NCBI GenBank assembly: GCA_002393575.1
Contig: DGSN01000082.1
Coordinates: forward strand, 1-12,881
Direction: 5' to 3'
Length of the DNA stretch: 12,881 bases
From: Prevotellaceae bacterium UBA4361
GTDB taxonomy: Bacteria; Bacteroidota; Bacteroidia; Bacteroidales; Bacteroidaceae
The translations under genes were made by a program, and so were the position numbers. The notes beneath the pieces were generated by a model, which did not search any database, had not been told where the DNA came from, and was given only the letters and a program-made list of their open reading frames with translations. Positions 1 to 6,305 of the stretch are shown here, piece after piece. Position 1 is the first letter of the stretch. Each line of letters opens with the position of its first letter.

Positions 1-19
1 ATTCAAGGGATGGGAAAGT

Positions 20-47
20 TTAATTCTTAATTCATCATTCTTAATTC
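20..47. repeat. AT-rich tandem heptad repeat upstream of yccF-like gene
   Basis: Four 7-bp units stand in exact register: TTAATTC at 20-26 and 27-33, ATCATTC at 34-40 and TTAATTC at 41-47. The array ends 8 bp before the candidate -7 box of the YccF-family gene. Other period-7 arrays occur at 1416-1471 and 1489-1521, so this appears to be a recurring intergenic repeat style. Its function is unknown; it occupies the region where upstream promoter elements would lie. Confidence 0.75.
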
Positions 48-55
48 TTTTTTCT

Positions 56-63
56 TACCTTTG
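56..63 (+). promoter_or_regulatory. Bacteroidetes-type -7 promoter box TACCTTTG
   Basis: TACCTTTG matches the Bacteroidetes sigma-factor -7 consensus TAnnTTTG exactly. It lies 31 bp before the ATG at 95, a plausible short leader. No clear TTTG-type -33 element is seen at the usual distance, because that position falls in the AT-rich heptad array. The match is direct; promoter activity is inferred. Confidence 0.55.
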
Positions 64-94
64 CAGTCCATTGACAAGAAAATCAGACAGAAAG

Positions 95-463
95 ATGAAA
101 ACATTAGGAAACATCATTTGGGTTGTTTTTGGCGGTCTGGGCATCGCCTTGGAGTATTTGCTGGCAGGAGTTACGCTGATGATTACGATTGTGGGGATTC
201 CTTTCGGTTTGCAAAGCATCAAGTTGGGCATACTGGCTCTGTGGCCTTTCGGCTCGGAGGTGAGGGAAAAGGAGCCTCAGCACGGCTGCCTCAACCTGTT
301 CATGAATGTGTTGTGGTTCTTCGTGGGTGGTATTGCCATCTGGCTCAGCCACATCGCCCTCGGCATCGTGTTCTACATCACCATCATCGGCATCCCATTC
401 GGCAAGATGCACTTCCGCCTTGCAAACTTAGCTCTTTCTCCTTTCGGGAAAGAGGTGGTGTGA
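95..463 (+). CDS. YccF-family inner-membrane protein
   Basis: This is a small integral membrane protein of about 122 residues, the usual size for the YccF family, whose molecular role is not established. It is an internal duplication. Residues about 30-53 and 95-118 carry the same pattern, TIVGIPFG...L...LWPFG and TIIGIPFG...L...LSPFG, and each follows a hydrophobic segment (about 5-30 and 66-95). The ATG at 95 is chosen because the family begins at MKTLGNIIWV. An in-frame TTG at 71 would add eight charged residues with no family support. The gene sits 31 bp after a TACCTTTG box and converges on the hydrolase gene, with an inverted repeat between them. The family call is firm; the function is not known from sequence. 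Confidence 0.9.
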   Translation: MKTLGNIIWVVFGGLGIALEYLLAGVTLMITIVGIPFGLQSIKLGILALWPFGSEVREKEPQHGCLNLFMNVLWFFVGGIAIWLSHIALGIVFYITIIGIPFGKMHFRLANLALSPFGKEVV

Positions 464-473
464 GAAAAATGAA

Positions 474-586
474 AAAGGAGACCCTCCCCAACCCTCCCTG
501 TGAGGGAGGGAGTAGTCACCAGGATGGTTGTTCTCTCCCCTCACAGGGGAGCTGGAGGGGTCTAAGGGTTAGGGAGGGTCTCCTTT
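474..586. repeat. Large inverted repeat with two nested hairpins, between convergent genes
   Basis: The arms 474-495 and 565-586 are complementary over 22 bp with one mismatch (489 against 571); the outer 15 bp are perfect. Inside lie two hairpins: CCCTCCC (492-498) with GGGAGGG (504-510) around loop TGTGA, and CTCCCC (535-540) with GGGGAG (546-551) around loop TCACA. The two loops are complementary to each other. The element begins 10 bp after the yccF-like stop and its right edge overlaps the hydrolase stop codon (585-587). A bidirectional transcription terminator fits this position, although no long T-run follows on either strand. It also resembles a dispersed palindromic element. Confidence 0.8.
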
Positions 587-1397
587 ACGGATTGACTTTC
601 TCGCCCAAGAGTTGGTGAATATGTGTTTGGAGAATATGGAAAGCTGGCTCGACCATACCGCCATGACCATGCCCATCTAATTCGTAAAGATAGGTGTGCT
701 GATGACCGACTAATTTCATCATGCGCGCCAAATACTGATTCTCGTCGTATCGACCATAGAGTTCTAACTCGCGGTCGCCACAGATTAGCACCAGTGGCGG
801 ACAATCGGGACGCACCCAGTAGAGGGGTGCAAACTCGTCGATGGTGGGTTGGAGTGGCTGTATGCCCTGCATCTTTCGCACGTTGTAGTGGGTTATTGCC
901 TGACCACTGAAAGGAGCATAGAGCCAAACTGAATCGGCATCTATGTCATAATGCTTCAACCACGACTTGTTGAGGCAAAGTAACATGGCAAGGTATCCGC
1001 CTGCTGAATGTCCTGTGACAACTATTTTCTTGGCATCACCACCATATTTCACGATGTTCTTGAACACCCATGCAACTGCTTCGGCTGCATCGTCGAGTGT
1101 TTCCTTTACGGTCACTTTGGGAAGCAATCGGTAGTTGGCTCCCACAACTACCATTCTCTTCCTTTTCAACTTCTGTGGTATTTCTTTCTGCCCTTGTTCG
1201 AGTCCGCCTCCGTGAAACCATATCACGACTGGTACATCTTTCGCATCCTCGGGATAGAAGATGTCCAGTTTCAGTCGCTCTTGGGAATAGGCATCGGACT
1301 TGCCCGTGTAAGTGATATTGTTGACTTGCTTGTAATTCTGAGCTGCCATTCCCATCGAAAAAATGAGGGAAAGGACAATGAATATGATTTTCTTCAT
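585..1397 (-). CDS. Secreted alpha/beta-hydrolase, acetyl-esterase/lipase-like
   Basis: The predicted product is a carboxylic-ester hydrolase of about 270 residues with an N-terminal signal peptide (about 1-20, MKKIIFIVLSLIFSMGMAAQ), so it is exported to the periplasm or beyond. An HGGG oxyanion-hole motif lies at 62-65, a GHSAGG nucleophile elbow at 129-134 (Ser131), a GDRE segment at 207-210 (candidate Asp208) and an HGHGGM segment with candidate His245. The order and spacing match hormone-sensitive-lipase and acetyl-esterase relatives. The ATG at 1397 is preferred because it starts the signal peptide; the frame stays open up to 1523, but there it only reads through repeats. The PheC-like gene lies 189 bp upstream on the same strand, with repeats between. 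The substrate cannot be read from sequence; short acyl or acetyl esters, possibly on sugars, are plausible. Confidence 0.88.
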   Translation of the reverse strand: MKKIIFIVLSLIFSMGMAAQNYKQVNNITYTGKSDAYSQERLKLDIFYPEDAKDVPVVIWFHGGGLEQGQKEIPQKLKRKRMVVVGANYRLLPKVTVKETLDDAAEAVAWVFKNIVKYGGDAKKIVVTGHSAGGYLAMLLCLNKSWLKHYDIDADSVWLYAPFSGQAITHYNVRKMQGIQPLQPTIDEFAPLYWVRPDCPPLVLICGDRELELYGRYDENQYLARMMKLVGHQHTYLYELDGHGHGGMVEPAFHILQTHIHQLLGEKVNP

Positions 1398-1415
1398 GAG
1401 AACGGGGAAATTAAA

Positions 1416-1471
1416 TGAAGAATGAAGAGTGAAAAATTTCAACGTGAAGCGTGAAGTGTGAAGCGTGAAGC
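1416..1471. repeat. Period-7 tandem repeat (TGAAGNN / GTGAAGC)
   Basis: TGAAG or TGAAA recurs at 1416, 1423, 1430, 1445, 1452, 1459 and 1466, with spacing 7 except one interval of 15. The right half is four clean heptads, GTGAAGC, GTGAAGT, GTGAAGC and GTGAAGC (1444-1471). It occupies the leader region of the hydrolase gene, whose ATG is at 1397. The opposite-sense motif TTCAC follows at 1489-1521, so transcripts through here could fold back on themselves. Confidence 0.8.
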
Positions 1472-1488
1472 GATTGAGCCGGATGGCA

Positions 1489-1521
1489 TTTTTCACTTTT
1501 CGTTTTTCACTTTTCACTTTC
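1489..1521. repeat. Period-14 (2x7) T-rich repeat, inverse of the TGAAG array
   Basis: TTTTTCACTTTTC occurs at 1489-1501 and again at 1503-1515, followed by ACTTTC. Read on the other strand these are GTGAAAA-type heptads, so the block is the inverted counterpart of the array at 1416-1471. The two blocks are separated by GATTGAGCCGGATGGCA. Function is unknown. Confidence 0.7.
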
Positions 1522-1573
1522 AAGCCGGACGGCTTCCCCTCTCCTTGGGGAGGTTGGGAGGGGCTGGAGGGGG
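1522..1573. repeat. Palindrome plus G-rich element downstream of the PheC-like gene
   Basis: AAGCCG-GA-CGGCTT (1522-1535) is a 14-bp palindrome; a related GCCGGATGGC lies at 1478-1487. It is followed by a short hairpin (1538-1543 with 1548-1553) and by four G-runs on the plus strand at 1547-1550, 1556-1558, 1560-1563 and 1569-1573. The element ends 13 bp from the PheC-like stop, so on the minus strand it is met just after that gene and could act as its terminator. The G/C-run composition resembles the 474-586 element. Confidence 0.6.
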
Positions 1574-1586
1574 CAATAGCTTCTTT

Positions 1587-2408
1587 TCAATACGCATAGA
1601 TGAGTCCGTACTTTTCGTGCAGGCGGCGTAGGGAACCGTCGCTCTTCATCCTGCGGATGGTGTTGTTGACGAGTTGCAGGAGGTCGTCTTGTCCTTTCTG
1701 CATGAGCACTCCGATTTGTCCGTGTGTGAAGGGTGAGTTGAGGAGCGGTGCTGCCAGACGGCTGTCGGTCTGCACGTAGTAGGGTGCTTCTGTGATTTCG
1801 GTAATCATCACGTCGGCTTCTTCTCCTTTCGCTATGATGGAGGGTATTTCTTCGTTCTTGGGATGGACGATGATAGTTGCATGGGTGAGGTTCTCGTTGG
1901 CAAACTTCTCGTTCAGTCCGCCAGGGTTGACCATCACGCGCACTTCGGGCTTGTCGATGTCTGCGAGGGAACGGTAACGGTCGGCTTCAGAGGTTCGGCA
2001 GAGGATGGTCTTGCCGTTAGCCAAGTAGCCTTCGCTCATGAGCATGGTGGCGCGTCGTGTGTCAGTGATGGTGATGCCTCCCATAGCGAGGTCGAAGGTC
2101 TGTGGACTTGCCATCACGTCAGCGCTGAGGGTTGGCCATGAGGTTTTGACGAACTCCACTCCGACTCCCATTGTGCTGGCTATCTCTTTGGCTACGTCGA
2201 TGCCGAAGCCCCAGTACTGGCCTGTGGCTGTTTCGTAGAAGGACAGTGGTCGGTAGTCGCCAGTAGTGCCGACAAGGAGTTTGCCTCGCTTCTCTATCTC
2301 AGCTACTTTGCCGTGACAGTTGTCTTGTTCGCAGGAACAGTCTTTCTTGGAACAAGACTGCAACGTCCAGCAGCAAAGCAGCAGGACAACAAGGTTTTTT
2401 ATTTTCAT
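1587..2408 (-). CDS. Cyclohexadienyl dehydratase (PheC)-like periplasmic lipoprotein
   Basis: This 273-residue protein has the fold of a type-3 extracellular solute-binding protein, but its best recalled match is cyclohexadienyl dehydratase. That enzyme converts prephenate to phenylpyruvate, or arogenate to phenylalanine. Shared blocks are GTTGDYRPLSFY (47-58), TSWPTL (89-94), FDLAMGGI (105-112), NPGGLNEKFANENL (161-174) and VHP (181-183). Glu207 in MITEITEA aligns with the catalytic glutamate of Pseudomonas PheC, which ordinary binding proteins lack. A lipobox LQSC puts lipidated Cys19 at the mature end. The mature start is cysteine-rich (Cys19, 24, 26, 31). No ABC permease or ATPase gene is adjacent, which argues against a transport role. 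An amino-acid-binding protein remains the alternative. A TACATTTA sequence upstream is too close to the ATG to be convincing as a promoter. Confidence 0.8.
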   Translation of the reverse strand: MKIKNLVVLLLCCWTLQSCSKKDCSCEQDNCHGKVAEIEKRGKLLVGTTGDYRPLSFYETATGQYWGFGIDVAKEIASTMGVGVEFVKTSWPTLSADVMASPQTFDLAMGGITITDTRRATMLMSEGYLANGKTILCRTSEADRYRSLADIDKPEVRVMVNPGGLNEKFANENLTHATIIVHPKNEEIPSIIAKGEEADVMITEITEAPYYVQTDSRLAAPLLNSPFTHGQIGVLMQKGQDDLLQLVNNTIRRMKSDGSLRRLHEKYGLIYAY

Positions 2409-2521
2409 TTTCGTTAAATGTATAGTAATCCTTTTAAAAAATTAGTTCGATATAGAACCACGAATAATCACAAGTTACTTTTATTTAACTTTCGGAAGTA
2501 ATCGAAGTTGCTGATATTTAG

Positions 2522-2628
2522 TCGCCTACGGCGAGAAATCATTCAAATTTAAACAAATCAAACAAATATTTTTTTAAGAATATTGAAAGATTTGAAAAGA
2601 TTTGTTAGATTTCTGTCACGAAGTGACA
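2522..2628. repeat. Inverted intergenic element bounded by two small palindromes
   Basis: One end is the hairpin TCGCC-TAC-GGCGA (2522-2534) and the other is TGTCAC-GAA-GTGACA (2614-2628). Immediately inside, AGAAATC (2534-2540) faces its complement GATTTCT (2608-2614). Between them are short A-rich units such as AAACAAAT on the left and their inverted equivalents (for example ATTTGTTAGATTT) on the right, meeting around two AATATT copies (2565-2570 and 2579-2584). It is about 107 bp with no coding capacity. It fills most of the gap between the 1211-residue protein gene and the PheC-like gene. Confidence 0.65.
2614..2628 (-). terminator. Possible terminator hairpin of the five-gene operon
   Basis: Read on the minus strand the sequence is TGTCAC-TTC-GTGACA, a perfect 6-bp stem with a 3-nt loop, starting 41 bp after the stop codon of the last operon gene. 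There is no clean U-run after it, only GAAATCTAAC, so intrinsic termination is uncertain. It is also one end of the 2522-2628 repeat. Confidence 0.35.
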
Positions 2629-2669
2629 CTCCTTTTCACCTTTGGGTATAAGCGAAACTTGAGTTACTT

Positions 2670-5600
2670 TTATCGTTCTTTCATCATGATTTTGCGGACG
2701 ATGGTCTCGTTGCCGTCGGTGAGGCGAAGGATGTAGGTGCCGTGAGTTGGATGGGCAACACGATGTCCGTGGAGAGTGTAGTAGCTGACATCGAGTCCTT
2801 CTGCCTGCAAGTGGTCGATGCTGGTGGCGATGCTGATGAAGAGCAGCACGTCACGACGCATGAGTTTGGCGGCTCGGTTGATGGCATCCTGGTCGGTGGA
2901 GTAGAGATAAGGGGAGTTCTTTTCGAGGGATGCGCGCAGGTAGTCGTAGTCCTCTTGACTGCAATCGATTTCTCCATTGTCGGCTGCGGCAAGGAGTTCT
3001 TCTGCTCGTTTCACATACTCTTCGAGGAGGGAATAGTCGTTTGCTACACGGCTTTGGAGGAAAGTATTGATGGCTTGTGCCAATGCGTCGGCTTCGGCAT
3101 CGACTCCTGCCTGGTTGTGAGTATTGCCTTTCACGATGGCTTGTGCATTGGCGAGTTCGGCTTGCAGGGCTGTGAATGCTGATTCAGGTGTCTTGCCTGG
3201 TCCGTCGCCCTTATAGGCCTCTGCATCTTTCAGGGCTGCCTGCGCTGCCGAGATTTGTGTGTTGAGCTGGGAATAGTTGATGGTCACAACGGCTTGTGCG
3301 AAGGTCTGTGCGGCTTGCTTCAGTGCTGATACTGCAAGGTCGAGAATGTCCTGCGTGAGTTGGTCGTCAGGGGTTTGGTTCACGTCCTTGGCTTTTGCCA
3401 GTGCTGTTTGGTAGGCTTGGATGGCTTCGACTGGATACTGCCCGTTGAGATCACCAGGGGTGGCTGTTGCCAGTGCGTGTTCGGCGGCGGAGATGGCTGC
3501 AGCGAGTTCGGTGTGGTTCATGTAGTCGTGGTCGTGTGCTTTGTCGCGAGCTGTTTGGATGTCAAGGAGCAACTGGGCTGTGATGGCATCGAGCGATGCT
3601 TGGTCTTTGGCTTTGTTGGCTGCCGAACGGGTGGCTGCGACGAGCTGTCGGAAGGCGTTGATGTCTTCTTGGAAGTATTGGCCTGTGAGGTAGCCTGGCT
3701 GCATGTCGCTGAGGAGCTGGTTGGCTTGTGCTACGGCTACGTTGAAGGCTTCGCGATTGAGTACGACGGTGACGTATGGCTCGATGGTCCAATAGGAGAA
3801 TGGGTTGCCACGGCCTGCCTTGTCACTATAGACTTTTTGTCCGTCGGCTGACGAGTCGGTTCCTGCGTGCTTGCTGGTGGCAGTGAACATGAGTCCCAGC
3901 CAGCGTCCATCGAGTTGAACGATGGTGATTTGGGTGGCTTCGTCGGCTATTTCCTGCCAACGGGTGTCATAGTCGCCGGTGCGTGCGAAATAGGTGCCAA
4001 GACCTATGGAACGAAAGTTGTAGGTCATGGACTGCCCTTCCACTTTCTCCAGCATGACGAGCTGCTGCTCGGTGGCTGTTTCTTCGTTCAACTTGGTGAT
4101 GGTGGCATTGCCTGTTTCGGTGGCAGTCAGGAGGTTGCCGCCATAGTGGGTGACGAGATAGGCTTGTCCTTCGTCGAATTCATTGAGTGGGTTGAACGAG
4201 GCATTGAACTGGTCGATGGCTTGCTGGAGCTTGGCTGTCTCGACTGCTCCCTGGTCGAAGGTGGTGACTGTGGTGAGTGCTGCTTCGGCTGTGCTGATGG
4301 CTGCGAGGAGGGCATCCATAGCTGTCTGAGGCACTTCGTAGTAGGCGGTTCCTACGCTGACGGTCTCTGTGAGTGTCTTGGCTTCGGCAATGGCGCGCTC
4401 CAGGGCTGCTGTGGCTGAGTATTCTTCGATGTACCAACGGGAGTTAGCGGCTGTGTTCTGCTTGTCGCAATAAAGCAAGGCTCCATCGGTGGTGGCATCG
4501 CTACCGAGATAGCCTTTGCCTGAAGCGTTCTGCAGGGTGTAAACTCCATCGGAGAGGACTGCAACGGACCACTGCGCCAGGGCATCGGTGTCGTCGTCAG
4601 CCCAGGTGGTGTTCCAGTTGCTACTTGCACTCTTTGCCATGAACTTGCCGCTGCCGGCATTTTTCAGTCCATAGTAGGATGAGCCTTCGGGCTGGGTGAA
4701 GGAGAATTGCTGTGTGGCTTCGGTTGATGGGGTATGCACCGTTATCAACTCTTGCTCGGCATCGTAGGTAATGCGGTTGCCACCTTCCACCTGGGTGATG
4801 ATGTAGAGTTTATCGGCGCTTGGCTTGTTCTGCTTCGTATCGGCATAGAGGTCCATAGCGGTTTGCAGTCGCTCGGTGGCAGCTTTCCAATTGTCGGTCA
4901 CTGCCTCGGCTTCATGGACAGCAGCTGCGAAAAGGTTGTAGGCTTCGCGCGAGTTCATGAACAGGCCTGTGCCCAGACTGCTCTCGCTCACACCGCTGAG
5001 CGTGTTCTGTGCCTTGCCTAACAGTTCGCGGAAGTTGTATTCGTCGTCGCGGTCTTCCTTCGGGATGTATTCCTTCAATGTCCAGCGATAGCGGCTGTCG
5101 GTGCCATTCTTGTTGCTATAGACGGTGGAGCCGTCGTTGTTGCTGTCGGTTCCCAACACAGAGCCACTGCCCATGTTCTTGAGCTGGATGTAGGTGGTCT
5201 GGTCAACCACTTGGAAAATGGCATTTGCCACGGTGAGGTCTTGTTCGGCGCTTGCCTTTGTGTCCCATGAACCGCTTCGATAGACGTAAGTGTATTCCTC
5301 GGAGCGTAGGTTGTAGCCTTCGGCTGCTGCTCCTTCGGGTGCTGGCACAAACTGGAACACCTGCCCCATGTCGTCGGCATCGGCTGTGACAATCTTGATG
5401 GTACCACCCGTGGTCGTCATGTAGTAGCCTGAGGAATGCACGATGTTGTACTTCTTCCCGATTTCAAACGGCTGGTTGGCGCTTTGCTTGTATTTGGCAA
5501 TAGCGGCATTCAGGGTGTCGGCTGCCGAGTTGATTTGTTCTTGGGTGGTGGCAGTTGCCAGGGCTTGTGAAGCCTCGTCGATAGCTGCTTGCAGGACTGC

Positions 5601-6305
5601 ACGGACTTCGGGTTTGTATTGTCCTCGCTCAGTGCCTTCGACTGTGTTGGCAAGTTGTTGCTGTGCATTGGCAATGGCTTGTTCGAGAGCGGCTACAGCC
5701 AATTCATCGCTTGCCTCCAACAGACCTAAGAAGCAGGCATCGATGGCGGTGTTGCTGTTCGGCCAACCGAGGTTGAGCACGAGGTAAGGACGTTCGGCTG
5801 TGAAGATGAGTTGTGTCTGCACCCATGTGTCGGCTTGGTAATTGAGTGTTGCCAACTGTGTGTTGGTTCCCGTTTCGGTGTCGGCTGCATAGATGCGGCT
5901 GTACTGAGTGTTGGAATTCATGGCTGAAGCTCCGCGCTTTGCCCAGATGCTGAAGAGATAGGTTTTCCCGACCTCCACAGCCCAGCCTTTCTTGATGGCA
6001 GCAGCACTGCTGGAACCGCCACTGCCTTTAGCCAGCAGGTAGGCTCCTCCGTCTGCACCGCCTTCGGCAACAATTTCGAAATTGTCCGCCGACAGCTCTT
6101 GGTTGGCACCTGTTGCCCAGTTGGCAAAGCTTTCATCGAACGACGAGTTGGGGATAAGGTTTTCGCCAGCAACGATGAAGATGCCATCGGAATTCTGAAC
6201 CTTGTCACCCATCTGTGGCACTACGTTTTGTGCCGTGAGACTATTGGGCAGGAAGGTGTGGAGCAGCATCATGCCCAGTGTGAGGAGAAGATTAGTTGCT
6301 TTCAT
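2670..6305 (-). CDS. Secreted multi-domain protein: binding module, FIVAR-like helices, three beta-trefoil-like domains
   Basis: This 1211-residue exported protein has no recognisable catalytic domain. In order: signal peptide about 1-26; a galactose-binding-like module about 47-197 (opens NLIPNSSFDESFANW); FIVAR-like helical segment 202-274; beta-trefoil-like domain 279-413; helical segment 420-492; trefoil-like 497-628; helical 633-703; trefoil-like 710-843; four helical repeats about 848-925, 929-1007, 1008-1087 and 1090-1162; sorting-type tail about 1172-1211. Each trefoil-like domain opens with a KKYNI, KLYII or QAYLV strand and closes with a RYRWTLKEY-like strand. The helical units share an A...L..AI..A..AL pattern. 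The likely role is a glycan-binding surface spacer or adhesin. It is last in the operon and its ATG overlaps the upstream gene by 14 nt, suggesting translational coupling. Domain names are by pattern; ligands are unknown. Confidence 0.85.
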   Translation of the reverse strand: MKATNLLLTLGMMLLHTFLPNSLTAQNVVPQMGDKVQNSDGIFIVAGENLIPNSSFDESFANWATGANQELSADNFEIVAEGGADGGAYLLAKGSGGSSSAAAIKKGWAVEVGKTYLFSIWAKRGASAMNSNTQYSRIYAADTETGTNTQLATLNYQADTWVQTQLIFTAERPYLVLNLGWPNSNTAIDACFLGLLEASDELAVAALEQAIANAQQQLANTVEGTERGQYKPEVRAVLQAAIDEASQALATATTQEQINSAADTLNAAIAKYKQSANQPFEIGKKYNIVHSSGYYMTTTGGTIKIVTADADDMGQVFQFVPAPEGAAAEGYNLRSEEYTYVYRSGSWDTKASAEQDLTVANAIFQVVDQTTYIQLKNMGSGSVLGTDSNNDGSTVYSNKNGTDSRYRWTLKEYIPKEDRDDEYNFRELLGKAQNTLSGVSESSLGTGLFMNSREAYNLFAAAVHEAEAVTDNWKAATERLQTAMDLYADTKQNKPSADKLYIITQVEGGNRITYDAEQELITVHTPSTEATQQFSFTQPEGSSYYGLKNAGSGKFMAKSASSNWNTTWADDDTDALAQWSVAVLSDGVYTLQNASGKGYLGSDATTDGALLYCDKQNTAANSRWYIEEYSATAALERAIAEAKTLTETVSVGTAYYEVPQTAMDALLAAISTAEAALTTVTTFDQGAVETAKLQQAIDQFNASFNPLNEFDEGQAYLVTHYGGNLLTATETGNATITKLNEETATEQQLVMLEKVEGQSMTYNFRSIGLGTYFARTGDYDTRWQEIADEATQITIVQLDGRWLGLMFTATSKHAGTDSSADGQKVYSDKAGRGNPFSYWTIEPYVTVVLNREAFNVAVAQANQLLSDMQPGYLTGQYFQEDINAFRQLVAATRSAANKAKDQASLDAITAQLLLDIQTARDKAHDHDYMNHTELAAAISAAEHALATATPGDLNGQYPVEAIQAYQTALAKAKDVNQTPDDQLTQDILDLAVSALKQAAQTFAQAVVTINYSQLNTQISAAQAALKDAEAYKGDGPGKTPESAFTALQAELANAQAIVKGNTHNQAGVDAEADALAQAINTFLQSRVANDYSLLEEYVKRAEELLAAADNGEIDCSQEDYDYLRASLEKNSPYLYSTDQDAINRAAKLMRRDVLLFISIATSIDHLQAEGLDVSYYTLHGHRVAHPTHGTYILRLTDGNETIVRKIMMKER

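Noticed and set aside
61..618. Plus-strand frame of 185 codons over the yccF-like gene
   Set aside because: It is out of frame with the clear YccF-family protein and runs on into the non-coding inverted repeat.
1416..1521. CRISPR-like array
   Set aside because: The units are 7 bp with no spacers, so this is a short tandem repeat and not a CRISPR.
1398..1523. N-terminal extension of the hydrolase by 42 residues
   Set aside because: The added residues translate heptad repeats and would bury the signal peptide that begins at the ATG at 1397.
1587..2408. Solute-binding component of an amino-acid ABC transporter
   Set aside because: No permease or ATPase gene is nearby and the blocks fit PheC better; kept only as an alternative.
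2415..2422. TACATTTA on the minus strand as a -7 box for the PheC-like gene
   Set aside because: It differs from TAnnTTTG at the last base and lies only 6 bp from the ATG, leaving almost no leader.
3360..4418. Two plus-strand open frames rich in Gly, Val and Cys
   Set aside because: They are antisense shadows of the 1211-residue protein; the composition mirrors its Ala/Thr/Gln-rich codons.
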